Program-made: the position numbers and the translations under genes
Source of the DNA: Desulfosporosinus hippei DSM 8344
GTDB taxonomy: Bacteria; Bacillota; Desulfitobacteriia; Desulfitobacteriales; Desulfitobacteriaceae
Direction of reading: 5' to 3'
Length of the DNA stretch: 64,000 nt
Assembly (NCBI RefSeq): GCF_900100785.1
Contig: NZ_FNCP01000014.1
Coordinates: 1 to 64,000, forward strand
Part shown: piece after piece, positions 6,938 to 14,985 of the stretch
Layout of the letters: each line of letters begins with the position of its first letter
Position numbering within the stretch: the first letter of the stretch is position 1
The notes under the pieces: model-generated
What the model was told of the DNA's origin: nothing
The model's input: only the letters and a program-made list of their open reading frames with translations
Database searches by the model: none

Positions 6938-9604
6938 GTGACAGTATGTACAGCAAAGTACTTTTTAACCTGGGATGAAGCTGTTCAATCCGGAGTACAA
7001 GTGGCTGGGGGCAAGGGCTGGAATTTGGGGAGATTAGCTCAGTATGGTTTTAAAATTCCCAGCGGAGGGGTTCTTTCTACCTGCGCCTACCAGGAGTTTA
7101 TCAAGTACAACTGCTTACAGGATATGGTTAATAACATTACCCAGACAGTTACCGGGGAAAATCTTGATGAAACTAATCATCAAGATAGTTTGAATCAATT
7201 AAGGTCTAAAATCAAAGCTGGAACTATTCCCCCTCTAATCGTGGAAGAATTAAAAGCTAAGCTTGATGCTCTAGGTATACTGGAAAGATCAGTGGCTGTC
7301 AGATCATCGGCTTCAGCGGAAGATTCGGCAAAGGCTTCCTTTGCGGGTATCCACGAATCCTTTCTCAATGTCCGGGGGTTAGATATATTTAAGTCGGTGA
7401 AAGAGTGTTATGCCTCCCTCTGGTCTAACCGAGCTATTGCCTACCGCCGGAAATTACGTATCAGGGATGACGAGGTAATCACTGGTGTAGTAGTGATGGA
7501 GATGGTGGAAGCTCAAGCTGCAGGGGTAGGTTTTACCTGCGATCCCCAGACCGGTCGCCAAAACATTGTAGTTATTAACGCAAACTTTGGCCTGGGCGAA
7601 ACGATTGTCACAGGCAGTGTAGAGCCAGACACCTATTATCTGGATGCCAGTCCATGGAACTCAGTACCTCATCTAATTGAGCGCAAAACCGGGAGAAAGG
7701 AGGGATTAACCTGTCTCAATCAGGATGGGGGAACTCAGTTTGTCAGGACCCCTGAGTTATCTGACAAGCAGGTGTTGTCAGAAGAGAACATTGAAAAGCT
7801 GGGCTTACTTCTTTTAAGGGTTTTCGAAGCGCTGGGAGATTGTGACCAGCACCAGGATGTGGAATGGGTTTTTGACGGTCGAGATTTTATTCTCGTCCAG
7901 TCCAGACCGGTAACTGCCTTACCCAGGAGAACCTTTGCTGCCTTAAAGAACCAACCTGATATTTGGTCCAACGGAAACTACAGGGATGCAGTTCCAATGG
8001 TTCTGTCACCACTCATCCGACGTTTAACGATTACTACCATCGATAAAATTCTTAAATCAAATTACATTGAAATTGGTTACAGCCTGCCGGATGGTTTACA
8101 GTTCTCCAGGTTTTTCAATGGCCGGCTGTATTGTAATCTATCAGCTCTGCAATGGGCTATGTATGATGCGATGGGTGCATTGCCCCGGGAATTTAATATT
8201 GGTTGGGGTGGCCATCAGCCCGAAATTGAGTTAAAGGATCCTAAACCCTATAAAGGGCTAAGCGGTATAAAACGGTTATGGCGCGGAATAAGAAGTGTCA
8301 TTTTGATTAACCGAGCGGCAAAAAAAGCCCCGGAAACTCATGCCCGGTTCTTGCACTCTTTTGAGAATTTAACTCAAAAAGGGTTTAGCCATTTACAAGA
8401 TAAGGATTTAATTCAACGGTATAACGAACTTAATAAGATTTCCATAGAATTCACAGGGCAATTCTCGTTTTTAAGTGGAGCAGCTTCTATACCCATTGGG
8501 GGATTAATGAAAATTCTAACCAAATATTTCGGCGAAAGGGCCCCAATGGTTTTAAATGCTTTAATGGTCGGGGGAGCGGCGGGGATAACCAGTGCTGATC
8601 ACGGTTACAGACTTGTGGAGCTGGCCGAAATTGCCAGTCGAGACAATGACGCGGTTAAATATTTCGATGGCTCAGCCTTTGACTCCCTTGATTGGGAAGG
8701 ATTACCTGAAGGATCGACCTTTAAACAAGCTTTCCGTGAATTTATCAAAGAATACGGGCATCGGGGAGTTTACGAGCTGGATATCATTAACCCCAGATGG
8801 AATGAAGACCCTTCCTATTTGCTAAACATCATACGCAGCACTATCCATACTGCTGATCTTAGGCAATTGAAGGTAAAGCAAAAAGAAAAATTTGATCAAG
8901 CTTGGCAGGAAATACAGACCATAGTGCCATCCAACAAGCATTCCTCAATTAAAAAACTGATCAGTAAGGCCCAGGAAGGGGCTGCCGTGCGGGAAAAGAC
9001 TAAATCGGTACTGGCAGTGATGATGGAGGTATACCGGAAAATAGCCCAAGAATTAGGTTTCCGTTTTTGTCAAAGGGCTGTCATCGAAGAAGAGGCCGAT
9101 ATTTACTTCTGTACCTGGCCTGAACTGGTTTCTATATTGAACGGTCAATGGAATGGTGTCGGGCTCAAGGCATTAATTACTAAAAGAAAAGTCTTTATGA
9201 AAGAAATGGAGTCTATTGCACCACCGGACATTATTATGGGGGATACTCCTAAGTATACTGAACCCTCTCCTCGGTCTGCCGGTAATTTCCTGACAGGTGT
9301 GCCTGTTGCCGCTGGAAAAGCCTCGGGTAAAGCTCGAGTGATCAGCCATCCGGCTGAAGGAAACAGGCTGCTGCCGGGAGATGTTATGGTAGCACCATCC
9401 ACCGATCCCGGTTGGACGCCGTTGTTTTTAAAAGCTAGTGCTGTAATTATGGAAACCGGAGGTTTCCTGTCCCACGGTGCCATCGTGGCCAGAGAATATG
9501 GGATTCCCGCTGTGGTGAATATACCCGGTGTCATGCGAGTCATTCAAGAGGGCTGGAAAGTTGATGTCGATGGGGATGAAGGGAAAGTATTCCTAAAAGG
9601 TTAG
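6938..9604 (+). CDS. PEP-synthase-related, rifampin-phosphotransferase-like enzyme
   Basis: An 888-residue protein of the PEP-utilising enzyme superfamily. The N-terminal ~330 residues are the ATP-grasp domain (GGKGWNLGRL, AVRSSASAEDSAKASFAGIHES, the DVEWVFDG...QSRPVT region). A large middle domain follows. The last ~100 residues are the swivelling phosphohistidine domain with the catalytic motif GGFLSHGAIVAREYGIPAV (His near residue 845). Classical PEP synthase has the histidine domain in the middle and a C-terminal PEP-binding barrel; that barrel is absent here. The order ATP-grasp/middle/His is that of rifampin phosphotransferases, which transfer the beta-phosphate of ATP to a small substrate. 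The substrate here is unknown. GTG at 6938 has AAGGGG eight bases upstream; GTG at 6929 is the alternative. Confidence 0.82.
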   Translation: MTVCTAKYFLTWDEAVQSGVQVAGGKGWNLGRLAQYGFKIPSGGVLSTCAYQEFIKYNCLQDMVNNITQTVTGENLDETNHQDSLNQLRSKIKAGTIPPLIVEELKAKLDALGILERSVAVRSSASAEDSAKASFAGIHESFLNVRGLDIFKSVKECYASLWSNRAIAYRRKLRIRDDEVITGVVVMEMVEAQAAGVGFTCDPQTGRQNIVVINANFGLGETIVTGSVEPDTYYLDASPWNSVPHLIERKTGRKEGLTCLNQDGGTQFVRTPELSDKQVLSEENIEKLGLLLLRVFEALGDCDQHQDVEWVFDGRDFILVQSRPVTALPRRTFAALKNQPDIWSNGNYRDAVPMVLSPLIRRLTITTIDKILKSNYIEIGYSLPDGLQFSRFFNGRLYCNLSALQWAMYDAMGALPREFNIGWGGHQPEIELKDPKPYKGLSGIKRLWRGIRSVILINRAAKKAPETHARFLHSFENLTQKGFSHLQDKDLIQRYNELNKISIEFTGQFSFLSGAASIPIGGLMKILTKYFGERAPMVLNALMVGGAAGITSADHGYRLVELAEIASRDNDAVKYFDGSAFDSLDWEGLPEGSTFKQAFREFIKEYGHRGVYELDIINPRWNEDPSYLLNIIRSTIHTADLRQLKVKQKEKFDQAWQEIQTIVPSNKHSSIKKLISKAQEGAAVREKTKSVLAVMMEVYRKIAQELGFRFCQRAVIEEEADIYFCTWPELVSILNGQWNGVGLKALITKRKVFMKEMESIAPPDIIMGDTPKYTEPSPRSAGNFLTGVPVAAGKASGKARVISHPAEGNRLLPGDVMVAPSTDPGWTPLFLKASAVIMETGGFLSHGAIVAREYGIPAVVNIPGVMRVIQEGWKVDVDGDEGKVFLKG

Positions 9605-9739
9605 AAGGAAGAGATCTGAATAGTTCTTTATTACTAGCTTAAGCACGTAATCTACATCCTGGTTGAATTTAGAAAATATTACCATAAGCCTTCTTCCGAC
9701 TCATTTAGCGTGATATAATGGGACAAGGGAGGGTCGCCT

Positions 9740-10165
9740 ATGCGAAAGATACCCATGACAGAGTTGAAATCCTGGCAAGAATTTCTCCAGGATCGAAATG
9801 AAATAGCAGCCATTTATCTATTTGGATCATATGGGACAGAATTTGAACATCCACAAAGCGATATTGATTTAGGAGTCGTTTTTAATCGATCAGTTACACT
9901 TTCAGAAGAATTGGAGCTTGATTACGCATTAAGTCTCCATATTGGTCATGATCAAATAGATTTGGTAAATCTGAATCGTGCTCCCATCGCTTTACAATTC
10001 CGCGCTCTTCATGAAGGTGTGCTTTTGTACGAAGGGGATTATCTAAACCATAGCAATTTTATTGAACAAGTCATAAAGGCTTATCCAGACTATGCTGTAA
10101 AGTATGCTATATTCTCTCGTGATTACGAGCAAGCTCTTAAGGAGGAATATAGCCGTGGTCGATAA
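9740..10165 (+). CDS. mntA: MntA-type minimal nucleotidyltransferase antitoxin
   Basis: A 141-residue minimal nucleotidyltransferase with the active-site signature GSX10DXD, seen as GSYGTEFEHPQSDIDL near residues 30-45. In characterised MntA/HepT pairs this enzyme neutralises the toxin by adding AMP to a tyrosine. Its gene overlaps the hepT-like gene by 11 bases, the usual two-gene arrangement. GGGAGG precedes the ATG. Confidence 0.88.
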   Translation: MRKIPMTELKSWQEFLQDRNEIAAIYLFGSYGTEFEHPQSDIDLGVVFNRSVTLSEELELDYALSLHIGHDQIDLVNLNRAPIALQFRALHEGVLLYEGDYLNHSNFIEQVIKAYPDYAVKYAIFSRDYEQALKEEYSRGR

Positions 10166-10571
10166 GGATATATTACAGCGAAAACTCTCTTTTATAGATC
10201 TAAAGCTGCATAATTTAGAGACATTGAAACATCTGGAAAGACATGATTTTCTAGCAAGCTTTCAATCAGTTGATTCAGCAAAGTACAACCTCCAAGTTTG
10301 TATTGAGGCTCTAATCGATATTTCTAATCATGTTATAGCCAGAGAACGCTGGGGAATCCCCGGCACATCAGCTGAGGCGGTCAAACTCTTAATAAAGCAT
10401 GGGGTCTTGGATAAGGATAAAGAACTCTCGATTGTGCAAATGGTCAAGTTTCGTAATCGAATTGTGCATTTATACCAAGAAGTTGATGACTCTGAGATTT
10501 ATCGGATTCTACAGGAAAATCTTGATGATATAAAAGATTTTATTCAAGCTGTAATGAGCAAATTTTTTTAA
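10155..10571 (+). CDS. hepT: HepT-like HEPN ribonuclease toxin
   Basis: A 138-residue HEPN-domain protein. Near residue 98 it carries FRNRIVHLY, the R-X4-H ribonuclease motif followed by the tyrosine that the partner MntA AMPylates in studied systems. HepT toxins cleave RNA when not modified. GTG at 10155 is chosen because AAGGAGG lies just upstream at 10139-10145 inside the end of mntA; an earlier in-frame start would lie deep in mntA with no ribosome binding site. Confidence 0.87.
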   Translation: MVDKDILQRKLSFIDLKLHNLETLKHLERHDFLASFQSVDSAKYNLQVCIEALIDISNHVIARERWGIPGTSAEAVKLLIKHGVLDKDKELSIVQMVKFRNRIVHLYQEVDDSEIYRILQENLDDIKDFIQAVMSKFF

Positions 10572-10897
10572 TTGAGCTTTTAGGGGGTACAAGACAGCTA
10601 ACTTTTTGGAGTGAACGTCTTGCCTTTACTTATTTTCCCGATCCGCTTTTTAGTAAAGCTTCACTTAATTCTCCCACAGTCTTTGATTGCAAAAAAAAAC
10701 TAGCCTTACCTTTAGGATAGGGCTAGTTTTTTTACAATCAAAGGTTTATTTAAGTTCCTTCAACCTTACTGTTTCACCAAGATTCTCAAGGGACTATAGT
10801 TTCTCTTTATATATCGTTATGACAGTATTTGTTAATCTAAATATACTCCTCCAAAGCATAGTATAACAATGTCATTTAGCTTGAGGGGAGGAGCTCA
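10572..10897. other. Intergenic stretch after the toxin-antitoxin pair
   Basis: About 325 bases between hepT and the vWA gene. Apart from the terminator at 10681-10743 I see no gene. The last part carries the GGGGAGGAG ribosome binding site of the vWA gene. Confidence 0.5.
10681..10743. terminator. Strong terminator with extended stem
   Basis: An inner stem of AAACTAGCC with GGCTAGTTT is followed by a T-run. An outer pairing of CTTTGATTG (10681-10689) with CAATCAAAG (10735-10743) extends it into one long hairpin. It closes the mntA/hepT operon and, having A- and T-runs on both sides, could also work in reverse. Confidence 0.75.
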
Positions 10898-11989
10898 ATT
10901 GGGACTGTAAAAGGAAGAACCCTTTGTGGCCTAGTGCTGTTAATGCTGACAATCCTGGTGCTTGTCGACGTCAGCAGGGCAGATGGTGATTCAAAACTGA
11001 GAATTACTCAAGTAGAGTCGAACTTACCGAATCTAAAATTATTTGTGGAATTAGAAAACGTTAATCTGGATAACAGCAAACTTAAAAAGAATTTGAACAT
11101 AAAAATCAATGATACTCCAGTCCAAATAACAGACATTCAGTCTGTTAAGAACGGAAACAAAGTTGCTGAAAATACGGCCTACCTAGTTCTAGTCGATACA
11201 TCGGCATCAATGCAAAACTCTATAAGTGAAGTTCAGAGTATATTGGAAGAATTATATGGCTTTGTCAGCTCAGAGGACAAAATGGCTGTTTTTAGTGTGA
11301 GCAACAAATTGCAACAGGGCAAGGATTTTATGAGCAATGATTCTTCAGATCAGGTAAGTAGAAACCTTCAAAATGCTTTATCTTTGGATGCCACTGCAGG
11401 AACCTATTTATATTCGGGGATTCGAGAAGCTTATGACCGAGGGAGGGCAGCCCCAGACATCCCTTCCCGGCGGATTATTATACTGATAACCGACGGCGGG
11501 GTTGAAGGAGACTGTCTCAGTTGTGATGACTTGAAAAGCTACCTGGATGTCGACAGATTGCCTGTTTATTCCTTAATTCTAAGCCAGCAAGCCACTGTAG
11601 ATGAGGATTTTAAGAACGCAGCTGATCAAATCGGTGAGAGGACGGGTGGACAATCCTTTGTTAGCATGAGTGGAAATAAGCTCTTCGCTCAGTTCAAAGC
11701 TTCCCAGGAGAAGAGCAGTATCCTTATGCTGCGCTGTGATAATTTTAAACCCCTAAACCTGCAGGCTAACCTTACTGTATCCTTGCCAGGGAGTCAGGGG
11801 GAAATCGAGCAAACGGTTAAATTCACTGCCACTCCAGCTGCGGAAAATACAACGGAGCTTAATAACCAGCAAAATTTACGAACGAGCTATTATGGAGTTA
11901 TGGTGATCCTGATTCCCATGATCCTTAGTTTGTTCATTATCCTGGCTATAGGATGGGTGTTAATGACTAAGGATGAGCAACCCCTTTAG
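10898..11989 (+). CDS. Membrane-anchored extracellular vWA-domain protein
   Basis: A von Willebrand factor A protein with a signal peptide, a MIDAS metal-binding motif (DTSAS, near residue 100), the conserved ILITDGG and a C-terminal membrane segment (YGVMVILIPMILSLFIILAIGWVL). It is therefore displayed outside the cell and anchored by its tail. The start is unusual. A strong GGGGAGGAG ends six bases before an ATT codon at 10898, which gives an ideal signal peptide with lysine and arginine before the hydrophobic core. The first conventional start in frame is GTG at 10934, which lacks both a ribosome binding site and the basic region. If ATT is not used, the protein is 351 residues rather than 363. 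Function unknown. Confidence 0.75.
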   Translation: MGTVKGRTLCGLVLLMLTILVLVDVSRADGDSKLRITQVESNLPNLKLFVELENVNLDNSKLKKNLNIKINDTPVQITDIQSVKNGNKVAENTAYLVLVDTSASMQNSISEVQSILEELYGFVSSEDKMAVFSVSNKLQQGKDFMSNDSSDQVSRNLQNALSLDATAGTYLYSGIREAYDRGRAAPDIPSRRIIILITDGGVEGDCLSCDDLKSYLDVDRLPVYSLILSQQATVDEDFKNAADQIGERTGGQSFVSMSGNKLFAQFKASQEKSSILMLRCDNFKPLNLQANLTVSLPGSQGEIEQTVKFTATPAAENTTELNNQQNLRTSYYGVMVILIPMILSLFIILAIGWVLMTKDEQPL

Positions 11990-12088
11990 GAGGCGTTCGG
12001 GGCAGAGTGCGGTTAGCTAAACATTTTATACAGCCCATGCTGCCCCAAAATCGGAAACGTTTCCATTTTGGAGCAGTCCGTTCAATCA

Positions 12089-12787
12089 CTACGCATTCTG
12101 CTCAAGGCCGCAAATATCACATAAGTCCGCTAAACTTGTGATCGTATAGGTACTATGAATTTCCGCAGAGGATTTTTGCGATTTGCTATTGATCCAACAG
12201 GTATCTATTCCTGACTGAAGGCCACCTTTAATATCAGTATTTAAGGAATCCCCGATAATAAGCGCTTCCCTGATTTCAAAATCCTTTATATGACCAATTA
12301 CATAATCAAAGAATTCTTTTGACGGCTTTTGGAATCCAATGCTTTGAGAATCAAAGATGTCTTCAAAAAACCTATCTAGTCCCGCATGCTTCAAACGCTT
12401 TATCTGAGTTTTTGTTATTCCATTTGTAATGACAAACAGTCTATGGGACACAGATAAACTCTGACACAATTCTAAAGCTCCGTCCATCAGTTGATGCCCA
12501 TTGCCTAAAAGTTCTCGATATTGATTTTCCCATTCTATACCATCCACAGTTTTGCCCAATTTCAACATGGTTTCTGAAAACCTTGAATTTAATACTTCAT
12601 CTAAGGCAATAGTTCCATTTTCATAATCAGTCCACAGTTGTTTGTTGACGGAATTGTATACTCCAAACAGCTCATCCGAAAAAGTATATCCATGTTGATG
12701 AAACAATTTGTTTAACGAATCAATTTCGTTAGCAGTGAAATCTAGCAATGTATCATCTAAATCAAATAGCAATATTTTATAACCCAT
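12089..12787 (-). CDS. HAD hydrolase, YjjG/YfnB-type 5'-nucleotidase
   Basis: A 232-residue haloacid-dehalogenase phosphatase. Motif I is FDLDDTLLDF (residues 6-15), motif II VITNG, motif III the lysine in QKPSKEFFDYV and motif IV IIGDSLNTDIKGG. The length and the Asn in motif IV match the YjjG/YfnB group of pyrimidine 5'-nucleotidases. ATG at 12787 has GGGGAG upstream; an open frame extends further upstream to 12898 but into the promoter region shared with the divergent GNAT gene. Confidence 0.85.
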   Translation of the reverse strand: MGYKILLFDLDDTLLDFTANEIDSLNKLFHQHGYTFSDELFGVYNSVNKQLWTDYENGTIALDEVLNSRFSETMLKLGKTVDGIEWENQYRELLGNGHQLMDGALELCQSLSVSHRLFVITNGITKTQIKRLKHAGLDRFFEDIFDSQSIGFQKPSKEFFDYVIGHIKDFEIREALIIGDSLNTDIKGGLQSGIDTCWINSKSQKSSAEIHSTYTITSLADLCDICGLEQNA

Positions 12788-12898
12788 TTTTTCACTCCCC
12801 ATAATATAAATTATCTGAAACTCTATGTATACTAGATGTAGAGAGAAGCTCATTGGCATTGTGCAGCCAATATCGGCTAAATAGAAAGGTGATATCAT

Positions 12899-13402
12899 AT
12901 GACTCTTGAGAAAATTAGTATTAATGAAATCATGGACGAGGCTAGTTTGGTATGTAGCCTAAATGTTATCAAGGATTCATTCACTACAGTTGCGAGAGAG
13001 TTTAAGCTAACTGAAGAAAATTGTCCTTCAAATCCTGCATTCATAAACTTAGAAAACCTTATGACGATGAAAAATAAGGGGATCGCTATGTTTGGTTTGT
13101 TTGAAAAAAACAATCAAATCGGATTCGTTGCCGTTGAAAAGGCTGATGATAGTTGCTACTTAGAAAGATTAGCTGTGTTGCCGGATTATAGGCATAAAGG
13201 GTATGGTAAACTTTTAATGGATTTTGTCTTTAATTATGCAAAAGCTCAAGGGGCAAAAAAAGTATCTATAGGTATTATAGATGAGAATTCAGTTCTGAAA
13301 GATTGGTATGAAATATATGGTTTCAGAGAGACTGGGTTGAAGAAATATGAGCATTTACCCTTTACAGTATGTTTCATGGAAAAGGCAGTTGAGAGTAAAT
13401 GA
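12899..13402 (+). CDS. GNAT family N-acetyltransferase
   Basis: A 167-residue acetyltransferase. Motif A for acetyl-CoA binding reads LERLAVLPDYRHKGYGKLLMD near residues 83-103 (R/Q-x-x-G-x-G/A form: RHKGYG). The C-terminal NSVLKDWYEIYGFRETG is the usual GNAT end. It is transcribed divergently from the HAD gene and convergently with the RelA/SpoT gene. The acceptor substrate is not evident. Confidence 0.85.
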   Translation: MTLEKISINEIMDEASLVCSLNVIKDSFTTVAREFKLTEENCPSNPAFINLENLMTMKNKGIAMFGLFEKNNQIGFVAVEKADDSCYLERLAVLPDYRHKGYGKLLMDFVFNYAKAQGAKKVSIGIIDENSVLKDWYEIYGFRETGLKKYEHLPFTVCFMEKAVESK

Positions 13403-13419
13403 CCTCATAGGACCTTTCT

Positions 13420-14496
13420 TCAAGATTTTGAAGAATAGGCCGCCAGGATTTGTTGAATAAGCTCTTGCCGGCTTTCAGGCGTCTCGATTTTGAAGTGCTC
13501 AAGATAATCAGCTACTTGCTTCGGGGAACCTCTTCGGCCGACAATGGCATAAGCTAAGTAGAATAAAGAGGTACCCCAATTGATCTTCTCCCCTTGTTTG
13601 TTTTTGAGTCCATTGCGAGGGAAATTTAAGAGATCATCTCCGATGTCTTGAACGATTTCATCGAGTTCCCCAATGGTTTTTACTCCCAGGTAACTAAAGA
13701 CCGTTGTCAGATAGCCAAAAAAACGATCCTTTAATTCCAAATCAGCGTTAACGATATGGCTAATCTTCTGGTCGAGTTCACGGATGTGTTGAGATTTAAG
13801 AACATAGGTTTTTAGCGATGCCTGATTGATAAGCACCGTGGTGGGGGTCTTCTCAATTTGAGCTTCAACTTCGGCCTCGTAATTAGCGAGGTTGGAACGA
13901 ATCTTGATAAACTCTTCATCTGCTAACTCCAGCAATCCGGCTAGTCGCGAGAAGCTTCTCCGGATTTCCCGGGGCACGGCGTGTTCATTTTTATACCCTA
14001 AGTCATGTTCGATTTCAGCCCAGGTATGTTGAAGAATGGAGCGGACTTGAATTTCCAACTTGCAATCGTTGAAGCGTTGGTACTCAATAAGCTGGAGTCT
14101 AAAGGAGGGGAGTTTGACCACATAGTGAAGGGATAGATAGCCAAATTTCTCAGGGTCAATCAATTCCCGCTTGTCCACAGAATTTGAACGATCTACTTCA
14201 AATTCCTCCTCCACGAAACTGGCGATAAGATCCACTTGGTCAGCAAAATAGGTGATAATCCGAATCCCGGCTAGATCAGTGATGTCCTCTAGCTTTGTGT
14301 ATTTATCATCTTCCCGATGGACCTTTCTCTTTAAGCTTTCTCGGCTTTTTACCCGGGAAGTGATGGAGTGAACGTTGATACCTTTAAGCTGAAGTATTCC
14401 TTTTAACAAGTTTTCGGTGACATTTGTAAAATCGGAATATACTGGATAAACTTGATCAAATTTTGCAATGATGTCGGCTGAATTTTGATTGGTCAT
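13420..14496 (-). CDS. RelA/SpoT-domain (p)ppGpp synthetase-like protein
   Basis: A 358-residue protein with a single RelA/SpoT synthetase domain in its N-terminal ~220 residues. The segments EDITDLAGIRIITYF, FGYLSLHYVV (G-loop) and EIQVRSILQHTWAEIEHDLGYK are characteristic. There is no HD hydrolase domain and no TGS/ACT tail, so it is not the housekeeping Rel. Ordinary small alarmone synthetases are ~210-250 residues; this has ~140 extra C-terminal residues of unknown fold. It may make (p)ppGpp. Some long members of this group act instead as toxins that pyrophosphorylate tRNA or make (pp)pApp, which cannot be excluded. Confidence 0.83.
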   Translation of the reverse strand: MTNQNSADIIAKFDQVYPVYSDFTNVTENLLKGILQLKGINVHSITSRVKSRESLKRKVHREDDKYTKLEDITDLAGIRIITYFADQVDLIASFVEEEFEVDRSNSVDKRELIDPEKFGYLSLHYVVKLPSFRLQLIEYQRFNDCKLEIQVRSILQHTWAEIEHDLGYKNEHAVPREIRRSFSRLAGLLELADEEFIKIRSNLANYEAEVEAQIEKTPTTVLINQASLKTYVLKSQHIRELDQKISHIVNADLELKDRFFGYLTTVFSYLGVKTIGELDEIVQDIGDDLLNFPRNGLKNKQGEKINWGTSLFYLAYAIVGRRGSPKQVADYLEHFKIETPESRQELIQQILAAYSSKS

Positions 14497-14985
14497 CTTA
14501 TATTTCCCTTCGGCTGCTTTAGTTTCTTTTAGCTATTATTTAGTTTCTTTGCTATTATGTTATCACATTAACGGATATTTTTGGCCTCGATATAAAAATA
14601 CACTGAAATGACCTTCTAAAGTCGAATATATATCTTTCGATGATGAAGAAAACCCAATATAACCATATAAAATATCACGTAAGAAAGCGAAAAATATAAT
14701 GAATCTAACCCATGTGCCCACGGACTTATGAGCCTTTCTGTCAATACGTAAGCTTTTTTGCATATTTTAGCCTCAAGAGTTTTCTTATCATAACCATTGT
14801 GCATATTTCCTTTGGCTATTATACTATGGGCTTTGTTTTATTTCCTTTGGTAAAGATCCCGGACAAATTTACCTTTTCAGAGGAAGGTCATTAATGATAA
14901 GATTAGATACGGCAGAAATTAATACTGGTTTTTGCCTTCCATGGCTACAGCCTTCAAAAAATTTTAGGAGAGACTGACAAAGTAC
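14497..14985. other. Intergenic stretch before polC
   Basis: About 490 AT-rich bases. Short frames occur on both strands (for example 14563-14763 and 14712-14894) but they overlap one another, lack ribosome binding sites and show no recognisable similarity. I see no RNA gene. Confidence 0.5.

Noticed and set aside
10104-10154. Upstream extension of the hepT gene
   Set aside because: It lies inside mntA with no ribosome binding site, whereas AAGGAGG stands right before GTG 10155.
14563-14894. Several overlapping frames before polC
   Set aside because: They overlap each other on opposite strands, lack ribosome binding sites and show no family features.
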